Source: CAWJAP01 sp963834365
GTDB taxonomy: Bacteria > Acidobacteriota > Vicinamibacteria > Vicinamibacterales > Vicinamibacteraceae
Length of the DNA: 64,000 nt
Direction of reading: 5' to 3'
Assembly: GCA_963834365.1 (NCBI GenBank)
Contig: CAWIBS010000022.1
Location: 62,001 to 126,000, forward strand
Positions within the stretch are counted from its first letter, which is position 1; every line of letters starts with the position of its first letter. Below, piece by piece: positions 1 to 11,481 of this stretch. The notes below the pieces were generated by a model. It worked only from the letters and a program-made list of their open reading frames with translations, was not told where the DNA came from and made no database searches. The translations under genes were made by a program, and so were the position numbers.

Positions 1-511
1 CGTCGATGCTCACCGACAGATCGGCCATCCGCGACATCGGCCCGCGATTGACCACGACGTCGTTCAGCACCGGGGTGGCTTTCTGCTCCACACCGTCCCG
101 CACGATCGCGGCGTGCAGCATCACGCGCGACTCGAACGCGGCCTCGCCCGCCAGGGCGAGCGCGAGCGCGTCGTGCAGCTCGGGCAGCGTCGTCTCGGTG
201 AGAAAGCCGAGGCTGCCGAAGTTCACGGCCAGCACCGGGACGTCGAGCCCCGCCCGGGCGATGCGCCCGGCGGCGCCCAGCAGCGTCCCGTCCCCGCCCA
301 GCACGACGATCAGATCGACGGCGGTGGGCAGGACGTCGGCGCCGACCGTCGCATGGCGGCCGCTCAGCTCGAGCGCGGCGGACACCGGGTCGAAGACCGG
401 GGTCACGCGGCGGGCGGACAGCCAGTTCGCGAGATCCTGCAGCACATCGCCGATGCCGGCCAGACCTGGCTTGACGACGATGCCGACGCGCGAGATGGGA
501 GAAGAGGTCAT
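1..511 (-). CDS. nadK: NAD kinase, N-terminal part (runs off window)
   Basis: ATP-NAD kinase, cytoplasmic, which makes NADP from NAD. The ATG is at 511-509 on the reverse strand and the frame stays open to the window edge, so about 170 residues are visible and the C-terminus is missing. The family signature GGDGTLL lies at about residues 72-78 and is followed by NFGSLGFLTE near 98-107, both diagnostic for the PpnK/NadK family. It is the last visible gene of a minus-strand run (ymdB, xseA, xseB, ispA, tlyA, nadK), 68 bases after tlyA. The tlyA-nadK neighbourhood is common in many bacteria. No frameshift is seen in the visible part. Confidence 0.9.
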   Translation of the reverse strand, partial: MTSSPISRVGIVVKPGLAGIGDVLQDLANWLSARRVTPVFDPVSAALELSGRHATVGADVLPTAVDLIVVLGGDGTLLGAAGRIARAGLDVPVLAVNFGSLGFLTETTLPELHDALALALAGEAAFESRVMLHAAIVRDGVEQKATPVLNDVVVNRGPMSRMADLSVSID

Positions 512-579
512 GGGGCCATCGCTGGTCGCGGTGCAAGCCTACCCCGGGGCTGGCGTCTCGGCGCTACGAAGCCACAGGG

Positions 580-1347
580 CTACAGGGCGCCCGGTTCGAC
601 GGACCTCCGCTTCAGGTGCAGCAGGAACTCCTTGTTCCCTTCCGCCCCCGCGATCGGCGAGGGCGTCAGCCCGGCGACGACATATCCGAGGCGGCGGGCT
701 TCCGCGACGACCTCCCCGACCACCCGCTCGTGGACCGCGGGGTCTCGCACGATACCACCAGTGCCCACCGCGTCTCGCCCGGCTTCGAACTGCGGCTTCA
801 CCAGCGCCACGACGTCCCCGCCGGGCGCCACCAGATCGATCAGCGCCGGCAGGATCAATCGCAACGAGATGAACGCCACGTCAATCGTGAGCACGCCGAA
901 GCAGCAGGGGCCTCCGGCGAGCCGATCCGCAGTCAGCGTGCGGGCGTTCACGCGCTCGAGGACGCGGACGCGCGGGTCGCTGCGGAGCCGCCAGTCCAGC
1001 TGGTTGCGGCCGACGTCGAGCGCGGTCACCGACGTGACGCCGCGCCGCAGCAGGACGTCGGTGAAGCCGCCGGTCGAGGCCCCGACGTCCAGCGCGTCGC
1101 GCCCGGCGACGTCGAGGCCGAAGGCATCGAGCGCGTGCACCAGCTTGAGACCGCCACGGCTCACGTAGGGATGATCGGGAACGTCGAGCGTCAACTCGGC
1201 ATCGTCCGCGACCAGCATCCCGGCCTTGTCGGCGCGCTGCGATCCGATACGGACCTGCCCGGCGAGGATGAGCGCACGCGCGCGCTCGCGCGACGCCACG
1301 AGTCCGCGCGCGACGAGGAGCGTGTCGAGCCGGACGCGCTTGGTCAC
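580..1347 (-). CDS. tlyA: TlyA family rRNA 2'-O-methyltransferase (S4 + FtsJ-like)
   Basis: RNA-binding methyltransferase of the TlyA/hemolysin A family; known members methylate 16S and/or 23S rRNA cytidines. About 255 residues. An N-terminal S4 RNA-binding domain (roughly 1-65, starting RLDTLLVARGLV) precedes the SAM-binding motif DVGASTGGFTD near 87-97 and the later VALVKPQFEAG segment. I chose the GTG at 1347 because it overlaps the ispA TGA as GTGA, implying translational coupling; a second GTG lies one codon upstream. The frame stays open upstream into ispA only because of an ispA frameshift, so the apparent long fusion protein is not real. The older name hemolysin does not imply lysis. 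Confidence 0.9.
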   Translation of the reverse strand: MTKRVRLDTLLVARGLVASRERARALILAGQVRIGSQRADKAGMLVADDAELTLDVPDHPYVSRGGLKLVHALDAFGLDVAGRDALDVGASTGGFTDVLLRRGVTSVTALDVGRNQLDWRLRSDPRVRVLERVNARTLTADRLAGGPCCFGVLTIDVAFISLRLILPALIDLVAPGGDVVALVKPQFEAGRDAVGTGGIVRDPAVHERVVGEVVAEARRLGYVVAGLTPSPIAGAEGNKEFLLHLKRRSVEPGAL

Positions 1348-2286
1348 CACGTTCGCTGCACGACCCAGTCGGCGAGCGCCGAGAGGCGTCCGCCCACACC
1401 GGCTTCGGCCAGCGCGTGCTTCGCGCGGGCGGCCGCTTCCTGTCCGAGCCGCTTGGAGGCCTCGAGCCCGAACAGCGCCGGATAGGTCGGCTTGCCGGCC
1501 ACGGCATCCTTCCCGGCGGTCTTGCCGAGGTCGGCCGAGGACGCCTCGACGTCCAGCACGTCGTCGACGATCTGGAACGCCAGTCCAATCTCGCGGCCGA
1601 AGAGGTCGATCGCCCGATGAACGGGACGGCGCTGCTCCCGCCATGGTGGCGCCGGCGAGTCCGGCCGCGCGGATGAGCGCGCCGGTCTTGCGCGCGTGCA
1701 TGTCCCGCAGCGAGTCGGCGTCGAAGGCAGGCGGCGCGTCAGCGCGCGCACGATGCGGCCGCGCGGCGTCGAGATCGATCGCCTGTCCGCCGACCATGCC
1801 GGTCACCCCGGCGGCCTCGGCAATCAGCGCGATCGTCGCCAGCTTTCGCGCTGCGAGCGTCCCGTCGGGATCCGCGGGCTCGCGCGCGAGGAGCGCGAAC
1901 GCCTCGGTCAGCAGGCCGTCCCCGGCGAGAATCGCCATGCCCTCGCCGAACTGCACGTGTGATGTCGGACGTCCCCGTCGCATCGAATCATCGTCCATGG
2001 CCGGGAGATCGTCGTGGATGAGTGAATAGGTGTGGATCAACTCGATCGCACACGCCGCGGGCAACGCCAGCCGCTCGGCTTCCTCCACCGCGTCGCCGGC
2101 CGCTTCCGCCGCCGCGAGCACGAGCAGGGGGCGCAGCCGCTTGCCGCCCGCGAGCAGGCTGTATCGAAGCGCCGCATCGACGATCGCCGGTGTCGTCGGT
2201 GGCCCCGGCCACGCCCGGACGAGCGCCGACTCCACCAGCGCGCGCCGTTGGTCGATCCAGTCGGCGAGTGAGGACGAGGCAGCCAC
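1344..2286 (-). CDS. ispA: Polyprenyl (farnesyl/geranyl) diphosphate synthase, frameshifted
   Basis: Trans-isoprenyl diphosphate synthase that condenses IPP with allylic diphosphates for quinone and undecaprenyl precursors. The first Asp-rich motif is visible in LIHDDLPAMDDD and the second in FQIVDDVLD; GGKRLRPLL is also present. About 313 residues once one extra C in the run near 1623-1625 is removed; that shift splits the protein between GATMAGAAPS and VHRAIDLFG. The GTG at 2286 is chosen because it starts just after the xseB stop (2291) and the protein then reads VAASSSLADW. The stop overlaps the tlyA GTG. The break looks like a sequencing error, since both halves are well conserved. Chain length of the product cannot be told from sequence alone. 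Confidence 0.85.
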
Positions 2287-2290
2287 GGGC

Positions 2291-2527
2291 TCAGCGGGCG
2301 TCAGGATCCTGCGTGAGCGCGGCGGGCGCCGGACGCACCTCGCCACGCTCGGTCAGGATCTCGATTCGCCGCTCGGCGTCTTCGAGCTTGGTGTGGCAGA
2401 AGCGGGACAGCTTGACGCCGCGCTCGAACAGGCCGAGCGACTCCTCGAGCGGCAGGTCGCCCTGCTCGAGGCGCGTGACGATCGATTCGAGCTCGGTCAG
2501 CGCCGATTCGAAGTCTTGGTCGGACAT
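2291..2527 (-). CDS. xseB: Exodeoxyribonuclease VII small subunit
   Basis: Small subunit of exonuclease VII, which degrades single-stranded DNA together with XseA. 78 residues from the ATG at 2527 (MSDQDFESALTELESIVTRL); a further ATG four codons upstream is possible. The helical hairpin with the family pattern LEQGDLPLEESLGLFERGV is intact, and the length is normal for XseB. It lies 103 bases downstream of xseA, and its stop is four bases before the ispA GTG, giving the common xseA-xseB-ispA order. The gap to xseA holds a short tandem repeat. Confidence 0.92.
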   Translation of the reverse strand: MSDQDFESALTELESIVTRLEQGDLPLEESLGLFERGVKLSRFCHTKLEDAERRIEILTERGEVRPAPAALTQDPDAR

Positions 2528-2555
2528 CGGAAGGTTCAAGGCTCAACGACTGAAA

Positions 2556-2599
2556 GGCTACAGGCTACAGGCTACAGGCTACGGGCTACAGGCTACAGG
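2556..2599. repeat. Tandem array of GCTACAGG/GCTACGGG units
   Basis: About five and a half copies of an 8-base unit (GCTACAGG, one copy GCTACGGG) fill the xseA-xseB gap. The same words, on either strand, recur at 8590, 17649, 18227, 52210, 53630, 58224 and 58409. Confidence 0.85.
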
Positions 2600-2630
2600 A
2601 AGATCGCTCGTCCATCCGCGGCGGTCGAAC

Positions 2631-4098
2631 TCAGGTCCGGGTGGGGGGCTCGGAGACGTGCGTCACAGTGACGACGCAGTCGAGGGCGCCGCGTTCGACA
2701 CGGACGTGGACGCTGTCTCCGGCGCGCACGTCGGACGGATCGCGGACGATCGTCTGGCGGTCGGCGGCGAAGCAGACGGCGTACCCGCGCGCCAGGACCT
2801 GCAGGGGACTGAGATTCTCCAGCCGGCCGGCGAGCGAGCCCAGGCGCACGGCGCGGCGGTGCGTGGAGGCGCGGGTGGTTCGCGCCAGCGCGGCATCGGC
2901 CGCTCCGAGCCGGGCGCGCAGGCGCGCGAGCCGGCGGCGCTGATCCACGGCGTCGAGGCGGCGGTCCAGATCGCGCAGGCTGCGCGAGCCCCGGTCGAGC
3001 CGAGCGGCGGTCGCGCGCTGCATCGCGTGTGCGAGCTCGGCGACCTGTCGCTCGCGGTTCGCGAGCCGGGTGCGCACCGTCCCCAGGCCGCGGCGAGTCG
3101 TCAGCGCGTGCACCCGGGTGCGCTCGCGCGCGAGCCGCTGCCGAAGGGACGCCACGAGTCGCTGCGCCAGGTGCACCACCTGCCGGCGCAGCTCGTCCTT
3201 GCGAGCGACCACGATCTCGGCGGCGTTCGACGGCGTCGCAGCGCGAACGTCCGCGACGAAGTCGGCAATCGTGAAGTCCACCTCGTGGCCGACGCCCGAG
3301 ACCACCGGCACCCGACAGGCGGCAATCGCGCGCGCGACGATCTCGTCGTTGAACGCCCACAGATCCTCGATCGATCCGCCACCACGGGCGACGATGACGA
3401 CGTCGATCTGCGGCAGGCGGGCGACGCGCCGAATCGCTTGCGCAATCTCCGCGGCGGCGCCGTCTCCCTGAACGCGGCACGGGCAGATGACGAGGTGCAG
3501 GCCGGCGTGCCGCCGGGTCACGACCTTGAGGATGTCGCGGATTGCGGCGCCATCGAGCGAGGTGACGATGCCGATCGTCCGCGGGAGCAGGGGAAGGGCG
3601 CGCTTGCGCGCCGATGCGAAGAGTCCCGCGGCATCCAGCCGGCGCTTGAGCTGTTCGAAGGCGAGCTGCAGGGCCCCCAGGCCCTTCGGCTCGAGATGCT
3701 CGCAAACCAGCTGACACTCGCCGCGCGGCTCGTAGACGGTGACGCGGCCGCGCGCCACCACGTGCTGACCGTCTTCGGGCTGGAACCGCAGGAACCGCAG
3801 CGACGAGCGGAAGATGACCGCCTTCAGCTGGGCGCCCTCGTCCTTCAGCGTGAAGTACACGTGACCCGTCGAGGACCAGCGCTTGCAGTTCGAGATCTCG
3901 CCTTCGACCCACACCTCGAAGAACGACTGCTCGAGCCGCCCGCGAATCGCGGACGCGAGATCGGTGACGCTCGAGTACCCGCCGGTGCGGGGGAGCTGGC
4001 GACTCCTGTGCCGGCTGGGCCGCGCCGGGCATCGTCTCGGGCTCTGGCTCCGGCTCCGGAGCCGCGTCCTCGAAGGGCAGATCGAAAAGGGACGCCAT
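2631..4098 (-). CDS. xseA: Exodeoxyribonuclease VII large subunit, frameshifted near the N-terminus
   Basis: Catalytic subunit of exonuclease VII. The order is as in the family: OB-fold with VWVEGEISNCKRW and HVYFTLKD, then the nuclease domain with GIVTSLDGAAIRDIL, VIVARGGGSIEDLWAFND and PVVSGVGHEVDFTIADF, followed by a long Arg-rich coiled region. About 488 residues. A one-base shift in the G5 run at 3989-3993 separates an acidic/proline N-terminal tail from TGGYSSVTDLASAIRG. I prefer the ATG at 4098 (MASLFDLPFED), which has GAGG about seven bases upstream; a GTG at 4113 overlapping the ymdB stop is the alternative. Confidence 0.9.
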
Positions 4099-4109
4099 CG
4101 CCGGCCTCG

Positions 4110-4910
4110 TCACGCCATCTGCTCGAGCTCGACCTTCGACAGGCGGAGGCGCTCGATCGACACCGCCCGTCCCGTGCCCGGATCCACGGTGACGACGACG
4201 CCATGGAACATCGGGCGGCCCTTCGCCGAATCGAAGCGCGCCGGCAGTCCCGTGAGGAAGCGCGCGATCACCGGATCCCGCTCCACACCGATGACCCCGT
4301 CGTGCGGGCCCGTCATCCCGACGTCGGTGATGTAGGCCGTCCCGCCCGGGAGCACCTGCTCGTCTGCGGTCTGGACGTGCGTATGCGTGCCGACGACCGC
4401 GGACACCTGGCCGTCGAGGTGCCAGCCGAGCGCGAGCTTCTCACTGGTGGCCTCGGCATGCATGTCCACCAGCACGATGGGCGTGCGGGCGCGAAGCCGC
4501 TGCGCTTCCCGGCGCCCGGTCGCGAACGGGTCGTCGATCGCGTGCATGAACACCCGTCCCATCAGGTTGAGCACGCCCACTTCGTCGCCCTGCCGTGTGC
4601 GCACGATCGCCGTCCCGGCACCCGGCACTCCCGGGGGGTAGTTGGCCGGCCGTGTGATGCGCGGCTCGAGCGGCAGGTAGTCGAGCGCCTCCTTCTTGTC
4701 CCAGACGTGGTTGCCCGACGTCATCACCTCGACGCCGGCGTCGAACAGCTCCTCGGCCGTCTCCCGGGTGATGCCGAAGCCGCCGGCGCAATTCTCCACA
4801 TTGGCAATCACGAGGTCCACCGCATGTCGATCGACCAGCCGCTTGATGGCAAGCCGCACGAGGTCGCGACCGACCTTGCCGAAGACGTCGCCGATGAACA
4901 GCAGCGTCAT
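4110..4910 (-). CDS. ymdB: YmdB-family metallophosphoesterase
   Basis: Calcineurin-like phosphodiesterase of the YmdB/TIGR00282 family; characterised members hydrolyse 2',3'-cAMP and affect RNA turnover and biofilm formation. 266 residues. Metal-ligand motifs are visible: GDVFGKVGR at the N-terminus, NVENCAGG, TSGNHVWDKKE, DMHAEATSEK and GTHTHVQTADE. The ATG overlaps the stop of the upstream small heat-shock gene by one base (TGATG), and the gene is followed directly by xseA, so it sits in one tight operon. The enzyme is presumably cytoplasmic, as no signal peptide is seen. The product name is secure; the physiological substrate is not. Confidence 0.88.
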   Translation of the reverse strand: MTLLFIGDVFGKVGRDLVRLAIKRLVDRHAVDLVIANVENCAGGFGITRETAEELFDAGVEVMTSGNHVWDKKEALDYLPLEPRITRPANYPPGVPGAGTAIVRTRQGDEVGVLNLMGRVFMHAIDDPFATGRREAQRLRARTPIVLVDMHAEATSEKLALGWHLDGQVSAVVGTHTHVQTADEQVLPGGTAYITDVGMTGPHDGVIGVERDPVIARFLTGLPARFDSAKGRPMFHGVVVTVDPGTGRAVSIERLRLSKVELEQMA

Positions 4911-5302
4911 CAGGCGGCTTCGATCGGGATGCGGATCGGTCGTCCGCGCCGCTCGGCCATCCGGGGAACGACGATGCGCAGCTCGCCGCGCACCAGCGTG
5001 GCGCGAATGGCGCGGGCGTCGAAGGGCAGGCGCAGCGGCAGGACCCGGGAGAACGGGCCCGTGGCGCGCTCGGCGACGTGGAACGCCACCCGGCCGTGAC
5101 AGACGGGGGTCTTCTGCCCGTCCACTGTCAGAACGCCATTCTGGACCGTGATCGCCAACGTGTCAGCCGGCACGCCGGCGACGTCGATGCGGATCTCGAT
5201 CCGGTCCGGATGCTCGAGCACGTCGAGGGGCGGTGCCCACTGGCTTCCCTGGCTGGCGGACCCGCCTGCCCAGCTCTCGAGCCACTCCAAGTCGGAACGC
5301 AT
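4910..5302 (-). CDS. Small heat-shock protein (Hsp20/alpha-crystallin), copy A
   Basis: ATP-independent holdase chaperone. About 130 residues from the ATG at 5302 (MRSDLEWLESW). The alpha-crystallin core is recognisable: PPLDVLEHPDRIEIRIDVAGV, then ITVQNGVLTVDG and the C-terminal beta strand RGELRIVVP. The C-terminal I-x-I type tail IRIPIEAA is present. A longer frame continues upstream to 5401, but that part (MRVCQACNM...) is not conserved-looking and crosses the dnaK promoter, so I reject it. It is divergent from dnaK and separated from it by about 205 bases. The stop overlaps the ymdB ATG, so a stress promoter may also drive the housekeeping operon behind it. Confidence 0.82.
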   Translation of the reverse strand: MRSDLEWLESWAGGSASQGSQWAPPLDVLEHPDRIEIRIDVAGVPADTLAITVQNGVLTVDGQKTPVCHGRVAFHVAERATGPFSRVLPLRLPFDARAIRATLVRGELRIVVPRMAERRGRPIRIPIEAA

Positions 5303-5386
5303 GCCGGGATCATGCGGGATCGGGGAGCCAGGTGCAAGACGCGGGGCCTGGGCAAAACATGATTTAATAACACTCATATTACATGC

Positions 5387-5415
5387 TTGACATACGCGCA
5401 TTACTCGTCTATCAT
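5387..5415 (+). promoter_or_regulatory. Sigma-70-type promoter upstream of dnaK
   Basis: TTGACA at 5387-5392, a 17-base spacer, and TATCAT at 5410-5415. This is almost consensus and lies in an AT-rich island that contrasts with the surrounding GC-rich DNA. It points toward dnaK, whose start is 93 bases further on. I looked for CIRCE (TTAGCACTC half-sites) and HAIR (CTTGAGT-N7-ACTCAAG) and found neither; CTTGACA...ACTCGTC has a wrong spacing. Confidence 0.75.
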
Positions 5416-5507
5416 CCTTGAAACAGTCGGGACGTCACGATGAGCTGGGCGCCCGAATTGAACAGTTTCCGGGCGGTCGGAGCCGCCCCGCTCCAAGAGG
5501 AGAGTGC

Positions 5508-7411
<1,904 letters not shown>

Positions 7412-7525
7412 AGGTCCGGCGTGCCGCGAGGGACTCAATCAGGTAGCGGGGCTTCGGCCCGCCGCCGAGACCGCTGAAGACCGAAGCCGCTGACCCAGAC
7501 CGAAGACGAGAAGGAACAAGGAGCA

Positions 7526-7976
7526 ATGAGAATGTCGATTACCCGTTTCGATCCGTTTCGTGAGCTCGCCCAGATGCAGGACCGCATCAACCGCATCTTC
7601 GGCGACACGTTCCGTCTCGAGGGCAGCGACGACGTGCTGAGCCGCGGCGACTGGATGCCGCCGGTGGACATCTTCGAGAACGAGCAGCACGAGATCGTGC
7701 TCACGGCGGAGCTGCCCGGCGTCCGGACGCGAGGACATCGACATCCGCGTCGAGAACAACACCGCTGACCATCCGGGGCGAGCGGAAGCGCGAGCAGGAG
7801 ACGAAGCAGGAGAGCTATCACCGCGTCGAGCGCGTGTACGGCGCCTTCAGCCGATCGTTCTCGCTGCCGTCGACGGTCAACACCGAGCAGGTGAAGGCCG
7901 AGTTCAGGACGGCGTCCTGACGGTGACGCTGCCGGCTCGCGAGGAAGCGAAGCCGCGGCAGATTCAGGTCAGGTGA
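7526..7976 (+). CDS. Small heat-shock protein (Hsp20), copy B, frameshifted
   Basis: Second alpha-crystallin holdase, of the classical bacterial Hsp20 type beginning MSITRFDPFRELAQMQDRI. The core includes WMPPVDIFENEQHEIVLTAELPGV, then EDIDIRVENN, LTIRGERK, a YGAFSRSFSLP strand and the ending DGVLTVTLPAREEAKPRQIQVR. Two +1 shifts (near 7730 and 7764) and one missing base near 7906 are needed, giving about 149 residues. Either ATG 7526 or ATG 7532 can be the start; AAGGAG at 7518-7523 is better spaced for 7532. It lies between dnaK and groES in a stress island and is only distantly similar to copy A. Confidence 0.85.
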
Positions 7977-8255
7977 ACTAGACCGAAGCGGCCAAGGCAC
8001 GAAGGACGAAGTACCGCCTGAGGACAGGCCGGAGAGTCTGGCACGGGGAAGCCCGGCCGGCTTCCGGCTTTTCCCGCTTGGAGCGCGAAGGCACTTGCAC
8101 CGCCGCCGGGGTGAGGCATCATTCTGGGTTGCTCGTGGCGCGCGACTCGCCGTTTGTCACTCCGCCCATCAGGAATCCCGGCCGCCTGCTCGTCTGGTGG
8201 CGTCATTCCCATCACGCCGGGTCCCGATGCCCGGGTCGTACAACGAGGAGGTTCC

Positions 8256-8609
8256 ATGAACGTCCGTCCGCTTCGTGATCGCATTCTGCTCGAGCGCGTC
8301 GAGGAGCAGGAACAGCGCTTCGGCGGCATCATCATTCCCGACACGGCGAAGGAAAAGCCGCAGCAGGGCCGAGGTCGTCGCCGTCGGCAGCGGCCGCGTC
8401 AACGACAAGGGCGACGTGTTCCCGCTCGACGTCAAGGTCGGGCGACACCGTGCTCTTCGGCAAGTACTCCGGCACGCGAGATCAAGATCGACGGCAAGGA
8501 GTACCTGATCCTGCGCGAGGAGGAAGTGCTCGGCGTCGTCGAAGGCGTGCCCGAGCCGCGCGCTCGCGTAGGCGGCGAGCTCGGCCGACTCGTAGCCTGT
8601 AGCCTGTAG
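8256..8609 (+). CDS. groES: Co-chaperonin GroES, frameshifted, with unusual tail
   Basis: 10-kDa lid of the GroEL chamber. The ATG at 8256 follows a perfect AGGAGG. Visible blocks are NVRPLRDRILLERVEEQE, GGIIIPDTAKEKPQQG, EVVAVGSGRVNDKGD, DTVLFGKYSG and EIKIDGKEYLILREEEVLGVVEG. Three +1 shifts (near 8370, 8443 and 8478) break the frame. GroES normally ends near VVEG; here about 20 further residues follow and the stop (TAG 8607-8609) is supplied by the TAGCCTGTAGCC repeat. A further uncorrected indel could equally produce an earlier stop. It is followed by groEL after 19 bases. Confidence 0.88.
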   Translation: MNVRPLRDRILLERVEEQEQRFGGIIIPDTAKEKPQQGRGRRRRQRPRQRQGRRVPARRQGRATPCSSASTPAREIKIDGKEYLILREEEVLGVVEGVPEPRARVGGELGRLVACSL

Positions 8610-8628
8610 CCCAAGTAAGAGGAAGTCA

Positions 8629-10281
<1,653 letters not shown>

Positions 10282-10289
10282 CGCAGCGG

Positions 10290-10425
10290 CGGGGCTGAAG
10301 CCCCGCCCTACCCGACGTGCGGCGGGGCTGACGCCCCAGCGACCAGCGACGCAGCTGAAGCCGCGCGCTCCTGGACAGGCGTCCACTGGTCAGCTGGCCG
10401 GCTTCAGCCTGTCCGCTGCAGCTGG
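10290..10425. repeat. Hairpin cluster between groEL and rpoZ
   Basis: GGCGGGGCTGAAGCCCCGCC at about 10289-10308 is a near-perfect hairpin with the TGAA centre, followed by CTACC. A second, imperfect GGCGGGGCTGACGCCCC follows, then scattered GACCAGCGAC-like words and GGCCGGCTTCAGCC. No T-run follows, so these are not ordinary intrinsic terminators. Confidence 0.75.
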
Positions 10426-10465
10426 TAATTGGCCATTGAGCGTAGTCTGACTGGAGCACACCACC

Positions 10466-10915
10466 ATGATGGATCCCCACACCGACATTCCCCACGTCGC
10501 CGGAGAGTCCAACGAACCGCGCGAGCCGGCCGCTCCGATCGAGAGCCGCTTCATGTTCGTGGATGTCGCCGCCCTGCGGGCCAAGCAACTGCGTCGCGGG
10601 GCGCTGCCGCGTCTTGGCCAGGCCCCCGATCCCCAGCACAAGCTGGAGCGGGTGGCGATGGAGGAAGTCCGGCGCGGGCTGATCGACTACACCGCGCCCG
10701 AGCGCAAGGCCGTCGAGGCACCGCGCCGCCTGATCCCTGTTTTGGTTTTGGCGCCGCGCGCTCGCAGCGCGCGACGCGGGCCGCCCTTGGGGTCGCGGCA
10801 CTGTTCGGGCGACCCTGGCCGGGTCGCCCGGCGCCGCGACGGCGGCTCGTGCGGAACCCGCGCGTGTCCGACCTCGTCGGATACGAATGAGACCGCGGAG
10901 GGAACCGCATGCTGA
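10466..10915 (+). CDS. rpoZ: RNA polymerase omega subunit with repeat-derived tail
   Basis: Omega subunit that assists RNA polymerase assembly. The family pattern is clear in residues about 28-76: ESRFMFVDVAALRAKQLRRGALPRL, then HKLERVAMEEVRRGLIDY. ATG 10466 has GGAG about nine bases upstream. Omega normally ends within some 70-100 residues; here the open frame runs to 149 residues because the last third reads through the palindromic composite at 10750-10846, and the TGA overlaps the start of the next gene. Either the tail is genuinely translated repeat DNA, or an indel before the element hides an earlier stop. The domain assignment is firm; the true C-terminus is not. Confidence 0.8.
   Translation: MMDPHTDIPHVAGESNEPREPAAPIESRFMFVDVAALRAKQLRRGALPRLGQAPDPQHKLERVAMEEVRRGLIDYTAPERKAVEAPRRLIPVLVLAPRARSARRGPPLGSRHCSGDPGRVARRRDGGSCGTRACPTSSDTNETAEGTAC
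10750..10846. repeat. GC-rich palindromic composite inside the rpoZ 3' end
   Basis: First hairpin GCGCCGCGCGCT/AGCGCGCGACGC, then GGGCCGCC, a GTCGCGGC...GCCGCGAC pair, and a second hairpin TTCGGGCGACCC/GGGTCGCCCGG, closing with GGCGGC. The same architecture, with different but still complementary stem bases, occurs at 62128-62228 just after the TonB receptor stop. Confidence 0.8.
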
Positions 10916-11238
10916 CCGGACTCTTCGTCGTGTGCCTGGTCGCGGTCGCCGGACTGATGGCGATCGCCTTCGTCGCCAAGGCGCTCGTCAGCCTGGTGCT
11001 GCTGCCGATCCGCGTCATCGGCTGGCTGCTCTTCTTCCCGCTGCTTCTCCTCAAGGGATTGTTTGCGCTGATCAGCGCGCTCATCGTCGTGCCGCTGCTG
11101 ATCGTCGCGGCGGTCGTGACCGCCATCGTCTTCGCGATCGCCCTCGTCATCCCGCTGTTCCCGCTCCTCGCCGTCGCCGGTCTCGTCTGGCTCATCGTCA
11201 AAGCCGGCTCCCGCCCTGCTGTTTTGCCGTCTCGTTGA
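10909..11238 (+). CDS. Small polytopic membrane protein, unknown function
   Basis: 109 residues, nearly all hydrophobic: at least three membrane segments are visible (about 4-20, 26-58 with an internal proline/arginine break, and 60-100) with very few charged residues. ATG 10909 has GGAGGG seven bases upstream, which is convincing. The start overlaps the apparent rpoZ stop (ATGCTGA), so the two may be coupled. I do not recognise a family; the repeated Leu/Val/Ile pattern resembles small inner-membrane proteins of no known role. A 92-base repeat lies 59 bases downstream. Confidence 0.6.
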   Translation: MLTGLFVVCLVAVAGLMAIAFVAKALVSLVLLPIRVIGWLLFFPLLLLKGLFALISALIVVPLLIVAAVVTAIVFAIALVIPLFPLLAVAGLVWLIVKAGSRPAVLPSR

Positions 11239-11296
11239 CGCCTGATCCGCGCCGGGATGCCCGGCCGTCCGACTGGCGGCCGGCTTCTCCTCTCGC

Positions 11297-11388
11297 GGCG
11301 GTTGCCCTCAGCAACCCGCCGCCGCGGCCCTGCTGCGTGCGCCGCTATTCGCCGCGCTAACCGCGCGGCGGCGCCGCACGCCGGCCGC
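11297..11388. repeat. 92-bp dispersed repeat, copy 1
   Basis: A GC-rich palindrome-containing block (GGTTGCCCTCAGCAACC hairpin followed by CGCTATTCGCCGCGCTAACC). Its reverse complement recurs almost unchanged at 26426-26517, 15 kb away. Confidence 0.8.
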
Positions 11389-11481
11389 TTGAGTATCGGC
11401 CGCGCTTCCGTCACAATCCTTCGCTCGAGTTCCGTCCGTTCACGACCCCTTTTGCCGGGTCAATTCGCCGGGAGCCGGACC

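Noticed and set aside
580..2346. A 588-residue IspA-TlyA fusion protein
   Set aside because: The fusion arises only because one extra base in ispA shifts its frame into that of tlyA. The intact ispA end lies in the other frame and overlaps a tlyA GTG.
2022..5099. Very long plus-strand frame opposite xseA, ymdB and xseB
   Set aside because: GC-rich antisense shadow; no domain, skewed composition (Arg/Ala/Gly), and it covers well-conserved genes on the other strand.
5340..5420. HAIR-like HspR site (CTTGACA...ACTCGTC) upstream of dnaK
   Set aside because: Half-sites match in only 5 of 7 positions and the spacer is 10 rather than 7 bases.
8036..8056. Sigma-54 promoter (CTGGCACGGGGAAGCC) upstream of groES
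   Set aside because: The -24 element fits but the -12 TTGCA element is absent at the required spacing.
10289..10310. Intrinsic terminator after groEL
   Set aside because: A strong hairpin is present but no T-run follows, and the same hairpin family occurs in gaps of every orientation.
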